Assembly: GCF_042667405.1 (NCBI RefSeq)
Contig: NZ_JBHVAL010000010.1
Location: 62,001-126,000 of the forward strand
Reading direction: 5' to 3'
Source of the DNA: Arthrobacter sp042667405
GTDB lineage: Bacteria; Actinomycetota; Actinomycetes; Actinomycetales; Micrococcaceae
Length of the DNA stretch: 64,000 nt
In this document: one piece after another, positions 18,146-26,833 of the stretch
Position numbering within the stretch: the first letter of the stretch is position 1
How the letters are laid out: every line of letters begins with the position of its first letter
Position numbers and translations under genes: made by a program
Notes under the pieces: model-generated
What the model was told of the DNA's origin: nothing
Seen by the model: the letters and a program-made list of their open reading frames with translations, nothing else
Database searches by the model: none

Positions 18146-19446
18146 GCCAAGTGCTCCTGCACGCGCTGCACGTACCAGTTGATGAAGGCCTCAACCTGGT
18201 ATTCGCTCTTCATGTAGGGTCCGGGCTCGTAGGCCGGGCTTCCTGCACCGGTCTGGCACAGCTCGACGAACGCCTTGTCCTGGATGTTGGTCTGCTTCCA
18301 GGTGTAGGTGAGCTTGTCGAGGTCGTAGTCCACACCTTCAACCGCGTCATCGGCAACGAGCCAGGTGGTGCGGACCAGCGACTGGTGTTCGTTGATGGGG
18401 AAGACGCCGAACGTGATGACGTGGTCGCCCAGGAAGTGGAACCAGCTGTTGGGCTGCAGGTGCATCGAGCAACGTCCGAGGCGGAAGTCCGGCAGGTCGC
18501 CCAGCAGCTTCTTGGAAAGGCGGCGGCCGTCTGGGGAGAATGATTCGCCCTCGCCGTCCAGGGATTCACGGGAGATACGGATTCCGGCGATGCGGGTGTC
18601 GAGTTCCTCGACCACTTCGTAGGGCAGGCCGTAACGGCGGCAGCGCTCTTCCAAGGAGGACTGGGCTTCCTTGTTGCGGTCCCACACCTCTTCAAGGTGG
18701 GTCGGGATCAGTCCCTCGGTCAGCCCCCAGGTTGGGAAGAGGGAACAAGCGAGCTCCGGGTGCCCATCACAGTGGTAGCACTCACGGTTGTTCTCCATGA
18801 CGAGCTTCCAGTTGCCCTCTTCGATGATGTTTTGCTGGTAGGCAATCTTCGTCTTGGACAGATCGTGGGGTGCAAGGTAGGGCTCGAAGATCTTGGAGGT
18901 CTCGTCAAAATCCGTGGGCGGCTCGTTCGCGATGCACACGAAGATGAGTCCGGCCACCTCGCGGCTGTGGGCGCGCTTGAGGGCGAAGCAGTTCTTGTCG
19001 AACTTCGCCTCACCGGGAGCCGAAGCGTGGATCAGGTTGCCCTCCGGCGAGTAGGTCCAGGAGTGGTAGCCGCACACCAGGTTGCCCGTGGAACCGGCAG
19101 CTTCGGTAAGGACGCGGGCACCGCGGTGGCGGCATACGTTGTGCAGGACGTTGACTTCGCCGTCGTCGTTGCGGAGGACGATCAGCGAGTACGGGCCGTA
19201 GTCAACCGTGATGTAGTCGCCCGGCTCGGGCAGTTCGGCGACGCTTCCGGCAAAGATCCAGTGCTGGCCGAAGATGGCTTCCATGTCGATCTTGAAGATC
19301 GTGGGGTCCGTGTAGAAAGGGGCGTCGAGGGAGTAGCCGGTGCGCCGGAACTCGAACAGTGCGCTGATCTCGGCCAGCTGCTCCGCAGGCAATGTCGAGG
19401 CGAGTTTTCCGCGTGAATTCAGGGGTGCGTTCACTTGAGCAGTCAT
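18142..19446 (-). CDS. gbcA: Glycine betaine monooxygenase, Rieske oxygenase subunit
   Basis: This 434-residue ring-hydroxylating-type oxygenase alpha subunit has the Rieske cluster ligands C105-x-H107 and C125-x2-H128 ('NVCRHRGARV', 'LVCGYHSW'). A mononuclear iron site lies in 'NRECYHCDGHPEL'. With GbcB it removes one methyl group from glycine betaine, giving dimethylglycine and formaldehyde. The start is ATG 19446, placed by CCGGGAGGAAACCC. The 57-residue upstream extension of the frame has no ribosome site and reads as non-coding leader. The divergent LysR gene next to it is probably its regulator. Confidence 0.92.
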   Translation of the reverse strand: MTAQVNAPLNSRGKLASTLPAEQLAEISALFEFRRTGYSLDAPFYTDPTIFKIDMEAIFGQHWIFAGSVAELPEPGDYITVDYGPYSLIVLRNDDGEVNVLHNVCRHRGARVLTEAAGSTGNLVCGYHSWTYSPEGNLIHASAPGEAKFDKNCFALKRAHSREVAGLIFVCIANEPPTDFDETSKIFEPYLAPHDLSKTKIAYQQNIIEEGNWKLVMENNRECYHCDGHPELACSLFPTWGLTEGLIPTHLEEVWDRNKEAQSSLEERCRRYGLPYEVVEELDTRIAGIRISRESLDGEGESFSPDGRRLSKKLLGDLPDFRLGRCSMHLQPNSWFHFLGDHVITFGVFPINEHQSLVRTTWLVADDAVEGVDYDLDKLTYTWKQTNIQDKAFVELCQTGAGSPAYEPGPYMKSEYQVEAFINWYVQRVQEHLA

Positions 19447-19615
19447 GGGTTTCCTCCCGGGAGGCTGGGTAAATGTCTGATTCGTTGGGGCCGCGGATGC
19501 ATCGTCGCAAGCGGCGTTATCGAAGTCTTCGTAGTAAGAGATTAGGGACGATTGAACTGCAACAAAAGCGCAATATTTAGGAGATAACCCTGCACAATGG
19601 GTGCATGATGGTCCC

Positions 19616-20551
19616 ATGATCGATCAGAGGCTGGTTACCCTCCGTGTGTTCGCCCGCTGCGGCACTGTCGGGGCCACAGCCGAACTCACGGGATATTCCC
19701 CCTCCGCCGTCTCCGCGCAGCTTCGTGAACTCCAGCGCGTACTGGGAATGCAGCTCCTCACCAAGGACGGCCGGGGCGTGCGGCTGACGGCCACGGGACG
19801 CTTTCTGGTCAACGGTTCAGACAGCCTGATTGCCGAATGGGAGAGCCTGCGCGCAGCGGCCATGGAAGCCGGCGACCAGGTGCAGTCACATTTCGGCCTC
19901 GGCGGATTTTCGACGGCGGCCGCCCAGTTGCTCGCGCCACTCGCCGCCACGCTGCGCTCGAGCCGCCCTCTTCTGGAGGTGCAGGTTCTGGAGGCAAATC
20001 CGTCCCGATGCTTCGACTTGCTGGTGGCAGAGCGCATCGATCTTGCCGTCATAGTTGCCATGCAGTCCGACACATACGGCGAAGACGACCCCCGGTTCGA
20101 ACAAACCGTCCTCCTGGACGATCCCTTGGATGTCATCATCCCCGGCAACCACCCCTTGGCAGCCCGGCAAACCGTGACGCTCGAAGAGTTGGCATCAGAG
20201 CCCTGGATCACGGAGGCCGCGGGGTCCACTTACCACTCGCTGTTCACCGCGGCATTCACCGCCGTCGGCGTGACGCCCCGGATCGCGCACGAGGCCGTGG
20301 AGTGGGAAACCCAGATCGCCTTCGTGGGGGCAGGGCTCGGCGTCGGCCTGCTGCCGCGGCTGGCACCCCTGCACAGCGCCGAGAACGTGGTCCGGCTCCG
20401 GATTACCGGCAAAGGAAAACCGGCCCGCCGCATCGTGGCGGCCGTACGCAGGGGCAGTATCGCCTCACCCCTTATCAAGGAGTCACTGGAGATCCTGCAG
20501 AAGCGGGCGCAGAGGATCCTCACCACCAGGCCCGAGGACGAGGCCCCCTAG
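19616..20551 (+). CDS. LysR family transcriptional regulator
   Basis: This protein of about 311 residues has an N-terminal winged helix-turn-helix (residues 1-60: 'QRLVTLRVFARCGTVGATAE', 'SPSAVSAQLRELQRVLGMQL') and a periplasmic-binding-type effector domain (about 90-300). It diverges from gbcA across 169 bp and most likely activates gbcAB in response to betaine or a demethylated product. This is inferred from position, which is typical for LysR pairs. No clear ribosome site precedes ATG 19616, so it may be leaderless or start elsewhere. Its end overlaps the oppositely oriented 88-residue gene by 4 bp. Confidence 0.87.
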   Translation: MIDQRLVTLRVFARCGTVGATAELTGYSPSAVSAQLRELQRVLGMQLLTKDGRGVRLTATGRFLVNGSDSLIAEWESLRAAAMEAGDQVQSHFGLGGFSTAAAQLLAPLAATLRSSRPLLEVQVLEANPSRCFDLLVAERIDLAVIVAMQSDTYGEDDPRFEQTVLLDDPLDVIIPGNHPLAARQTVTLEELASEPWITEAAGSTYHSLFTAAFTAVGVTPRIAHEAVEWETQIAFVGAGLGVGLLPRLAPLHSAENVVRLRITGKGKPARRIVAAVRRGSIASPLIKESLEILQKRAQRILTTRPEDEAP

Positions 20552-20814
20552 GCCCACACCTCGTACCCGGTGGACTGGTCGAAGAGCTTCCGCCGGTCGG
20601 CGCCATGCGCTGCGATCCACAGGACGGAGTCATCGGCGGCCGCCTGCTCCACTATCCCTGTGGTCACCCGATCCCCCTTCAGCCACACTTCCACCACGTG
20701 GCCCGTCAGCTGGGCCCAATCCTTGCGCAAGGCCCGCCCCTCCGCGGTCCTGGCCGGCTTTGCCTGTTCCGGCTTTGTCTGTCCCGGTTTTGTCTGTCCG
20801 AGCACGGCTACCAC
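20548..20814 (-). CDS. Small hypothetical protein coupled to pdxS
   Basis: This 88-residue protein starts at GTG 20814. The pdxS stop (TAG, 20808-20810) lies inside its first codons, so the two genes overlap by 7 bp and translation is probably coupled. The first 25 residues are Lys/Pro/Gln-rich and repetitive ('GQTKPGQTKPEQAKP'). The rest, 'WAQLTGHVVEVWLKGDRVTTGIV' and onward (shown in part), looks like a small SH3/Sm-like beta barrel. I do not recognise a function. It is not PdxT, the usual glutaminase partner of PdxS. Confidence 0.65.
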   Translation of the reverse strand: MVAVLGQTKPGQTKPEQAKPARTAEGRALRKDWAQLTGHVVEVWLKGDRVTTGIVEQAAADDSVLWIAAHGADRRKLFDQSTGYEVWA

Positions 20815-21722
20815 CCCCGCTCTGCGAGGCGGTGCGGTTGCGGGATTTCGTCGACGTTGATGCCGACCATCGCTTCACCCAGGCCGCGGGAGACCTTGGC
20901 AATCACATCGGGATCGTCGTAGTAGGCAGTGGCTTTGACGACGGCGGCGGCGCGCTCTGCCGGGTTGCCGGACTTGAAGATACCCGAACCGACGAACACA
21001 CCATCGGCGCCGAGCTGCATCATCATCGCAGCATCAGCCGGGGTCGCGATGCCACCGGCGGTGAACAACACCACCGGAAGCTTGCCCGTGGCGGCAACTT
21101 CCTTGACCAGCTCGTACGGGGCCTGCAGCTCCTTCGCCGCGACATACAGCTCGTCCTCGGGCAGAGCCGAGAGCTTCGCGATCTCGGCGCGGATCTTGCG
21201 CATGTGACCGGTCGCGTTGGACACATCTCCCGTGCCGGCCTCGCCCTTGGAACGGATCATCGCAGCGCCCTCGTTGATGCGGCGCAACGCCTCACCCAGG
21301 TTGGTGGCACCACAGACGAACGGAACAGTGAAGTTCCACTTGTCGATGTGGTTGATGTAATCCGCCGGGGTCAGGACCTCGGACTCATCGATGTAGTCCA
21401 CACCGAGGGACTGCAGGACCTGGGCCTCGACGAAGTGGCCGATACGGGCCTTGGCCATCACCGGGATGGACACCGCGGCAATGATCTGATCAATCATGTC
21501 GGGATCGGACATGCGGGACACGCCACCCTGGGCGCGGATATCAGCCGGAACACGCTCCAGCGCCATGACAGCCACGGCACCGGCATCCTCGGCGATGCGG
21601 GCCTGCTCGACGTTAACGACGTCCATAATGACGCCGCCCTTGAGCATCTCCGCCATGCCCCGCTTAACGCGGCTGCTGCCCGTGAGTGGAATGTGTTCGA
21701 AAAGAGGGTGTCGTATAGTCAC
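20808..21722 (-). CDS. pdxS: Pyridoxal 5'-phosphate synthase lyase subunit
   Basis: This 304-residue TIM-barrel enzyme makes pyridoxal phosphate from ribose 5-phosphate, glyceraldehyde 3-phosphate and ammonia. It is nearly colinear with PdxS proteins throughout: 'VKRGMAEMLKGGVIMDVVN', 'AVAVMALERVPADIRAQGG', the catalytic lysines in 'PVMAKARIGHFVEA' and 'MIRSKGEAGTGDV'. The start is GTG 21722 with AGGGGCATATCAC upstream. No pdxT glutaminase lies beside it. Upstream are three TGATAT motifs at exact 11-bp intervals, one of them matching the site in front of purU. Confidence 0.93.
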   Translation of the reverse strand: MTIRHPLFEHIPLTGSSRVKRGMAEMLKGGVIMDVVNVEQARIAEDAGAVAVMALERVPADIRAQGGVSRMSDPDMIDQIIAAVSIPVMAKARIGHFVEAQVLQSLGVDYIDESEVLTPADYINHIDKWNFTVPFVCGATNLGEALRRINEGAAMIRSKGEAGTGDVSNATGHMRKIRAEIAKLSALPEDELYVAAKELQAPYELVKEVAATGKLPVVLFTAGGIATPADAAMMMQLGADGVFVGSGIFKSGNPAERAAAVVKATAYYDDPDVIAKVSRGLGEAMVGINVDEIPQPHRLAERGW

Positions 21723-21723
21723 G

Positions 21724-21756
21724 TGATATGCCCCTGATATCCGGGTGATATATTAG
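21724..21756. promoter_or_regulatory. TGATAT array upstream of pdxS (putative GntR operator)
   Basis: TGATAT occurs at 21724, 21735 and 21746, one helical turn (11 bp) apart. The last copy extends to TGATATATTAG (21746-21756), which is the exact complement of CTAATATATCA in front of purU. The position between pdxS and the GntR gene suggests regulator binding, but an AT-rich promoter core is an alternative. Confidence 0.45.
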
Positions 21757-21823
21757 TGAGGTCCAGTATGCAATCGAGCCGGGCCGTCGTCAACCACCCA
21801 GTCCGCGCTGGAGGGATGCTTAG

Positions 21824-22504
21824 CTAGGCTGCGAACAGCGCCTGGCGAACCGCCTGCTCGAACCCATTGACGTGAATCCGCGCAAGCTCCGCGGCCTCTT
21901 CTTCGTTGCCGTCAATGACAGCCCGCAGCAGGTCCAGGTGCTCGCGCACGTGGTGTTCAAGATTCGGCAACCGGTCCAGCACCATGCACCAGATGCGGGT
22001 GGCCAGGTTGTCGTAGCGGATAAGGATGTCCTCGAGGTGAGGATTCGCAGCGGCAGCGTAGATGCCCTGGTGAACGCTGGCATCCAGGCGCAAGGTCTCC
22101 ACAACTGAAGCCGCTTTGACATCAAAACCCTCCACTGCACGCATGACACCCCGCAGCTGCTCCCTGGTGGCAGCGGACGCAACCCGCGCGGCACGGGCCG
22201 CCGCAAGTGGTTCCAGCTGGGCCCGGATTTCGGAGATAAAGGCGAGGTCGGTCACTTCCACCCGTGTAGCGAACGTTCCGCGCCGCGGATAGGTGATCAC
22301 CAAACGATCGAGCTCCAGGCGCTTCAGGGCCTCGCGGACAGGCGTCCGCCCGACCTCCAGTTCCTTGGCGAGCTGATCGTCATTGAGGATGTCGCCGGGC
22401 TTGATATCAAGCATCAGGAGTCGATCACGCAACCGTTCATAGGCCACGTCAGCCAGAGATTTCCTGGTGGCATCGCCGATGTTTGCAAGAGTTCCAGTAG
22501 CCAC
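21824..22504 (-). CDS. GntR family regulator (FadR/FCD type)
   Basis: This 226-residue protein has an N-terminal winged helix-turn-helix (about 10-80: 'SLADVAYERLRDRLLMLDIK', 'LEVGRTPVREALKRLELDRL') and a C-terminal FCD helical ligand domain with the His/Asp-rich metal pocket pattern ('LDASVHQGIY', 'EHHVREHLDLLRAV'). The start is GTG 22504, with GAAGGAGTTGGCGCT upstream. A 24-residue extension to 22576 lacks such a site. It sits between pdxS and the purU-dmg operon, and TGATATATYA motifs flank it on both sides. Confidence 0.87.
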   Translation of the reverse strand: MATGTLANIGDATRKSLADVAYERLRDRLLMLDIKPGDILNDDQLAKELEVGRTPVREALKRLELDRLVITYPRRGTFATRVEVTDLAFISEIRAQLEPLAAARAARVASAATREQLRGVMRAVEGFDVKAASVVETLRLDASVHQGIYAAAANPHLEDILIRYDNLATRIWCMVLDRLPNLEHHVREHLDLLRAVIDGNEEEAAELARIHVNGFEQAVRQALFAA

Positions 22505-22578
22505 AGCGCCAACTCCTTCTTCAAAACCGGGAAATCTATTGACCTGCCCGGGACACCAGTATACGCTGATTTCCAATC

Positions 22579-22611
22579 CTAATATATCAGTTCATATCCC
22601 AGGAATATATC
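22579..22611. promoter_or_regulatory. Putative GntR operator in the gntR-purU intergenic region
   Basis: On the minus strand, GATAT begins at 22611, 22598 and 22588. The last is part of TGATATATTAG (22589-22579), identical to the site upstream of pdxS. The array lies in the 131-bp divergent region and could serve autoregulation and purU control together. Confidence 0.5.
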
Positions 22612-22635
22612 TAGGCAAACACCTAAGGAGGACAC

Positions 22636-23553
22636 ATGACCCTCGTAGCTTCAGACTCACACCTCAGCACTCTTCCAGCTGAACGCGGCCAGCTCAACGG
22701 CGAGCAGGCGCAGAAGTTCGTACTCACATTGTCGTGCGTCGAACAGCCGGGCATCATGCAGGCAGTCACCACCTTCCTCTTCGAACGCGGCTTCAACATC
22801 GAAGAACACCAGCAGTTCGACGACAGCCTGCGCCAGACCCTGCACCTGCGCACCGCATTCTCCGGTTCACAGAGCTTCTCCCCGGAGGCCCTTGAGGACG
22901 AGTTCCGTTCCATCGCCGAGCGCTTCGACATGAAGTTCAGCTTCCACGACGAGACCAAGCCGCGCGTCCTGGTGATGGTCTCCAAGTTCGGGCACTGCCT
23001 CAACGACCTCATCTTCCGCTGGCGCGGCGGAAGCCTTGGCGGCGAACTGGTGGCAGTGGTTTCCAACCACGAAACCCACCGGGCCATGGCCGAGGCTGCA
23101 GGACTGCCCTTCATCCACGTTCCGGTCACCCCGGACACCAAGGCTGAGGCAGAACAGAAGCTCCTGGACCTGGTAGACGAATACCAGGCGGACCTGGTGG
23201 TCCTGGCCCGCTACATGCAGGTACTCTCGGACGACCTCTGCCGCAAGCTCGAAGGCCGTGCCATCAACATCCACCACTCCTTCCTTCCCGGCTTCAAGGG
23301 CGCACGCCCCTACCACCAGGCCTACGACCGCGGCGTGAAGCAGGTAGGCGCTACGGCCCACTACGTCACGGCAGACCTGGACGAGGGCCCGATCATCGAG
23401 CAGGAAGTCATCCGCGTGGACCACAGCTACGGTCCCACGGCCCTTTCCACCGTCGGCCAGGACGCGGAAGCCCTCGCCCTGTCCCGAGCCGTCCGCTGGC
23501 ACTGCGAACACCGCGTCCTGCTGGACCAGACCAGCACCGTCGTCTTCCGCTAA
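22636..23553 (+). CDS. purU: Formyltetrahydrofolate deformylase
   Basis: This 305-residue enzyme hydrolyses 10-formyltetrahydrofolate to formate and free folate. An ACT domain (about residues 28-105: 'LTLSCVEQPGIMQAVTTFLF') is followed by a formyltransferase domain with the catalytic Asn-His ('INIHHSFLPGFKGARPYHQA', N and H at about 211 and 213) and Asp ('TADLDEGPI', near 247). The ribosome site TAAGGAGGACAC is strong. In betaine-degrading arthrobacters purU accompanies the demethylation genes and recycles folate loaded by dimethylglycine oxidase. It leads the rightward operon. Confidence 0.93.
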   Translation: MTLVASDSHLSTLPAERGQLNGEQAQKFVLTLSCVEQPGIMQAVTTFLFERGFNIEEHQQFDDSLRQTLHLRTAFSGSQSFSPEALEDEFRSIAERFDMKFSFHDETKPRVLVMVSKFGHCLNDLIFRWRGGSLGGELVAVVSNHETHRAMAEAAGLPFIHVPVTPDTKAEAEQKLLDLVDEYQADLVVLARYMQVLSDDLCRKLEGRAINIHHSFLPGFKGARPYHQAYDRGVKQVGATAHYVTADLDEGPIIEQEVIRVDHSYGPTALSTVGQDAEALALSRAVRWHCEHRVLLDQTSTVVFR

Positions 23554-23598
23554 GCGCCCCGCACAAGCCCCGCCCGAATCACCGCAGGAGAAACTTTC

Positions 23599-26091
23599 AT
23601 GGCAACCACGCCCCGCATTGTCATCATCGGAGCCGGGATTGTCGGCACCAACCTCGCCGACGAACTGGTCACCCGTGGCTGGAACAACATCACCGTCCTG
23701 GACCAGGGTCCCCTGAACATGCCTGGTGGTTCCACCTCGCACGCACCCGGACTGGTTTTCCAGACCAACCCCTCCAAGTCCATGGCCCTTTTCGCCAAGT
23801 ACACGGTGGAGAAGCTCCTGTCCCTGACCGAGGACGGCCAGAGCTGCTTCAACCAGGTGGGCGGCCTTGAAGTTGCCACCACGGAAACCCGCCTGGCAGA
23901 TCTCAAGCGCAAGCTCGGCTACGCCCAGGCATGGGGCATCGATGGCAAGATCCTCTCCCGTGAAGAGTGCAAGGAGCTCTACCCGCTCATCAACGAGGAA
24001 GACATCCTCGGCGGCCTTCACGTACCCACCGACGGACTGGCCCTGGCTGCCCGTGCGGTCCAGCTGCTCATCAAGCGCACCGAGGCTGCCGGCGTGAAGT
24101 ACATCGGCAACACCGAGGTGACCGGTATCGAGCAGTCCAACCGCCGCGTCACCGGCGTCGAAACTGCCGACGGCGTGATCCCCGCGGACATCGTGGTGTC
24201 CTGCGCTGGCTTCTGGGGCGCAAAGGTGGGTGAGCTGATCGGCATGTCCGTACCGCTGCTCCCGCTGGCGCACCAGTACGTCAAGACCACCCCGGTTCCC
24301 GCCCAGAAGGGCAAGAACGAACTGCCCAACGGCGCCCGGCTGCCCATCCTGCGCCACCAGGACCAGGACCTTTACTACCGCGAGCACGGCGAGCGCTACG
24401 GCATCGGCTCCTACGCACACCGCCCCATGCCCGTGGACCTGGACGAGCTCGGCACGTTCAAGCCGGAGAGCATCAGCGAACACAACATGCCCTCCCGTCT
24501 CGACTTCACTCTTGAGGACTTCCTGCCGGCGTGGGAGGCCACCAAGCAGATCCTCCCGGCACTGCGCGAAAGCGAAATCGAAGACGGCTTCAACGGCATC
24601 TTCTCCTTCACCCCGGACGGTGGCTCCCTGGTGGGCGAGTCCAAGGAAGTGGATGGCTTCTTCGTTGCCGAGGCCGTATGGGTTACCCACTCCGCAGGCA
24701 TCGCCCGCGCCGTGGCCGAGCTCCTGGTGGACGGCAAGTCCAAGATCGATCTCGGCGACTGCGACATCCACCGCTTCGAAGAGGTCCAGCTGACTCCCGA
24801 GTACGTCAGCGAGACGTCCCAGCAGAACTTCGTGGAAATCTATGACGTCCTGCACCCGCTCCAGCCCAAGCTTTCCCCGCGGAACCTTCGCGTCAGCCCG
24901 TTCCACGCCCGCCACAAGCAGCTGGGCGGCTACTTCCTTGAAGGTGCCGGTTGGGAGCGGCCGTACTGGTTCGAAGCCAATGCCGAACTGCTGAAGGAAA
25001 TGCCGGACGAGTGGCAGCCGCCGGCCCGCGATGCCTGGTCCGGCATGTTCAGCTCCCCCATCGCGGCAGCCGAAGCCTGGAAGACCCGTACCGCCGTGGC
25101 CATGTACGACATGACCCCGCTCAAGCGCCTGGAAGTTTCGGGTCCGGGTGCCCTGAAGCTCCTGCAGGAACTGACCACCGGCGACCTCGCCAAGAAGCCC
25201 GGCGCCGTCACCTACACCCTGCTGCTGGACGAAGCCGGTGGCATCCGAAGCGACATCACGGTGGCACGCCTGGACGAGAACACCTTCCAGCTTGGCGCGA
25301 ACGGCAACATCGACACCGCCTACTTTGACCGCGCAGCCCGCCACCAGACGGACAACGGCGGCGCCGAGGACTGGGTCCAGGTCCGCGACACCACTGGCGG
25401 CACCTGCTGCATCGGCCTCTGGGGCCCCTTGGCCCGCGACCTCATCAGCACCGTCAGCAGCGACGACTTCACCAATGACGGCCTGAAGTACTTCCGCGCC
25501 AAGAAGGTCACCATCGGCGGCGTCACCGTAACAGCCATGCGCCTGTCCTACGTTGGCGAACTCGGCTGGGAGCTCTACACGAGCGCCGACAACGGCCAGC
25601 GCCTGTGGGATGCACTGTGGAAGGCCGGCCAGCCGTTCGGTGTCATCGCCGCCGGCCGCGCAGCCTTCAGCTCGCTGCGCCTTGAAAAGGGCTACCGTTC
25701 CTGGGGCTCGGACATGACCACCGAGCACGACCCGTACGAATCGGGCCTCGGTTTCGCTGTGAAGATGACCAAGGAGAACTTCGTCGGCAAGGCCGCCCTG
25801 GAGGGCCGCAGCGAGGAAACCTCCAAGCGCCGCCTGCGCTGCTTGACGGTCGACGACGGCAGGAGCCTCGTGTTGGGCAAGGAACCGGTGTTCTACAAGG
25901 ACCAGGCGGTTGGTTACGTGACCAGCGCGGCCTACGGTTACTCGGTCCGCAAGCCGATCGCGTACGCCTACCTGCCCGCAGCTGTCTCACTGGGAGACTC
26001 CGTGGAGATCGAGTACTTCGGCCGCCGAATCCAGGCGACCGTCACCGAGGATCCGCTGTACGACCCCACCATGAGCCGCCTCCGGGGCTAG
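23599..26091 (+). CDS. dmg: Dimethylglycine oxidase
   Basis: This 830-residue flavoenzyme oxidatively demethylates N,N-dimethylglycine to sarcosine, producing H2O2 and passing the methylene group to tetrahydrofolate. The N-terminal FAD domain has 'VIIGAGIVGTNLA' and the His for covalent flavin linkage, H48 in 'GGSTSHAPG'. H225 and Y259 are in place as active-site residues. The C-terminal GcvT-like folate domain carries D552 in 'GGIRSDITV'. Length and numbering agree with what I know of the A. globiformis enzyme. It lies 45 bp after purU, with AGGAG upstream of the ATG, and is followed by a strong hairpin. Confidence 0.95.
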   Translation: MATTPRIVIIGAGIVGTNLADELVTRGWNNITVLDQGPLNMPGGSTSHAPGLVFQTNPSKSMALFAKYTVEKLLSLTEDGQSCFNQVGGLEVATTETRLADLKRKLGYAQAWGIDGKILSREECKELYPLINEEDILGGLHVPTDGLALAARAVQLLIKRTEAAGVKYIGNTEVTGIEQSNRRVTGVETADGVIPADIVVSCAGFWGAKVGELIGMSVPLLPLAHQYVKTTPVPAQKGKNELPNGARLPILRHQDQDLYYREHGERYGIGSYAHRPMPVDLDELGTFKPESISEHNMPSRLDFTLEDFLPAWEATKQILPALRESEIEDGFNGIFSFTPDGGSLVGESKEVDGFFVAEAVWVTHSAGIARAVAELLVDGKSKIDLGDCDIHRFEEVQLTPEYVSETSQQNFVEIYDVLHPLQPKLSPRNLRVSPFHARHKQLGGYFLEGAGWERPYWFEANAELLKEMPDEWQPPARDAWSGMFSSPIAAAEAWKTRTAVAMYDMTPLKRLEVSGPGALKLLQELTTGDLAKKPGAVTYTLLLDEAGGIRSDITVARLDENTFQLGANGNIDTAYFDRAARHQTDNGGAEDWVQVRDTTGGTCCIGLWGPLARDLISTVSSDDFTNDGLKYFRAKKVTIGGVTVTAMRLSYVGELGWELYTSADNGQRLWDALWKAGQPFGVIAAGRAAFSSLRLEKGYRSWGSDMTTEHDPYESGLGFAVKMTKENFVGKAALEGRSEETSKRRLRCLTVDDGRSLVLGKEPVFYKDQAVGYVTSAAYGYSVRKPIAYAYLPAAVSLGDSVEIEYFGRRIQATVTEDPLYDPTMSRLRG

Positions 26092-26126
26092 TCGGTCCTG
26101 CTGCCGCACCCGCGGCCCCCAGACAC

Positions 26127-26168
26127 ACGGCCCGGACCCCCTTTCCCTCGCAACCGGGTCCGGGCCGT
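26127..26168 (+). terminator. Hairpin after dmg
   Basis: A perfect 13-bp inverted repeat (ACGGCCCGGACCC at 26127-26139 and its complement at 26156-26168) has a 16-nt loop and is followed by UGUCUUU. It separates purU-dmg from fchA-folD and may attenuate rather than fully stop transcription. Confidence 0.65.
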
Positions 26169-26206
26169 TGTCTTTCCCCTTATCTTTCTCCAGCCCAGGA
26201 AGACAC

Positions 26207-26833
26207 ATGATCAGTTCAGAAACAGTCAACGATTACCTGGCCAGGCTCGCCGCCCGCCAACCCACACCGGGCGGCGGAGCAGCGGCGGCGTTGCATGCTG
26301 CCCAAGGTGCCGCCCTTGTGGCCATGGTTGCCCGGTACACCACGGGCGAAAAGTACGCAGAGCACGAAGGACTGGTTGCCCGTATCACCAGCAGCGCCGA
26401 TCACCTCCGGGCCGAAGCGCTCCGGCTGGCCGATGCCGACGAACACGCTTTCCAGGGCGTCATAGACTCCTACAAGCTTCCTTCCGACACCCCTGAGCTG
26501 AAGGCCGCGAAGAAGGCGGCCATTGACGCTGCCCTGGTCCAGGCCGCACAAACCCCGGCACAGCTCATTTCAGTTGCCGGCGGAATCGTGGACCTCGCTA
26601 CGGAACTTTTTGAGGCCGCCAACCCCAATGTCATCAGCGACGTCGCTGCTGCCGCCGACGCAGCACGGGCGGCCGCCACTACCGCACGCATCAACATCGA
26701 CATCAACCTGGTGGCCATCAAGGACGATGCTGTCCGGACCGGACTTGCCGGGCAGACCGACGGGCTGGAAGAGAAAGTTGTCCTGGCCGCCGACACCCTG
26801 TCCCGCCGCGTCCGCGAAAGGATCCTCGCATGA
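26207..26833 (+). CDS. fchA: Cyclodeaminase/cyclohydrolase family protein (FchA-like)
   Basis: This 208-residue helical protein belongs to the formiminotetrahydrofolate cyclodeaminase/FchA family ('TPGGGAAAALHAAQGAALVAMV', shown in part; 'DIAAAADAARAA'-like helix at 26640-26690; 'RINIDINL'). Related proteins hydrolyse methenyl-tetrahydrofolate to 10-formyl-tetrahydrofolate. The start is ATG 26207, with CAGGAAGACAC upstream. The 13-residue longer frame is less likely. Its stop overlaps the folD start by 4 bp (26830-26833), implying that the two proteins are made together. This matters because the FolD here appears to lack cyclohydrolase activity. Confidence 0.88.
   Translation: MISSETVNDYLARLAARQPTPGGGAAAALHAAQGAALVAMVARYTTGEKYAEHEGLVARITSSADHLRAEALRLADADEHAFQGVIDSYKLPSDTPELKAAKKAAIDAALVQAAQTPAQLISVAGGIVDLATELFEAANPNVISDVAAAADAARAAATTARINIDINLVAIKDDAVRTGLAGQTDGLEEKVVLAADTLSRRVRERILA

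Noticed and set aside
22505..22635. Folate or glycine riboswitch in front of purU
   Set aside because: The 131-bp region is short and AT-rich with regulator-like repeats and shows no conserved riboswitch core.
22867..25728. Very long (953-codon) open frame on the minus strand
   Set aside because: It is antisense to purU and dmg, whose proteins are clearly recognisable. In GC-rich DNA the antisense strand often lacks stops, and the translation has no sensible domain.
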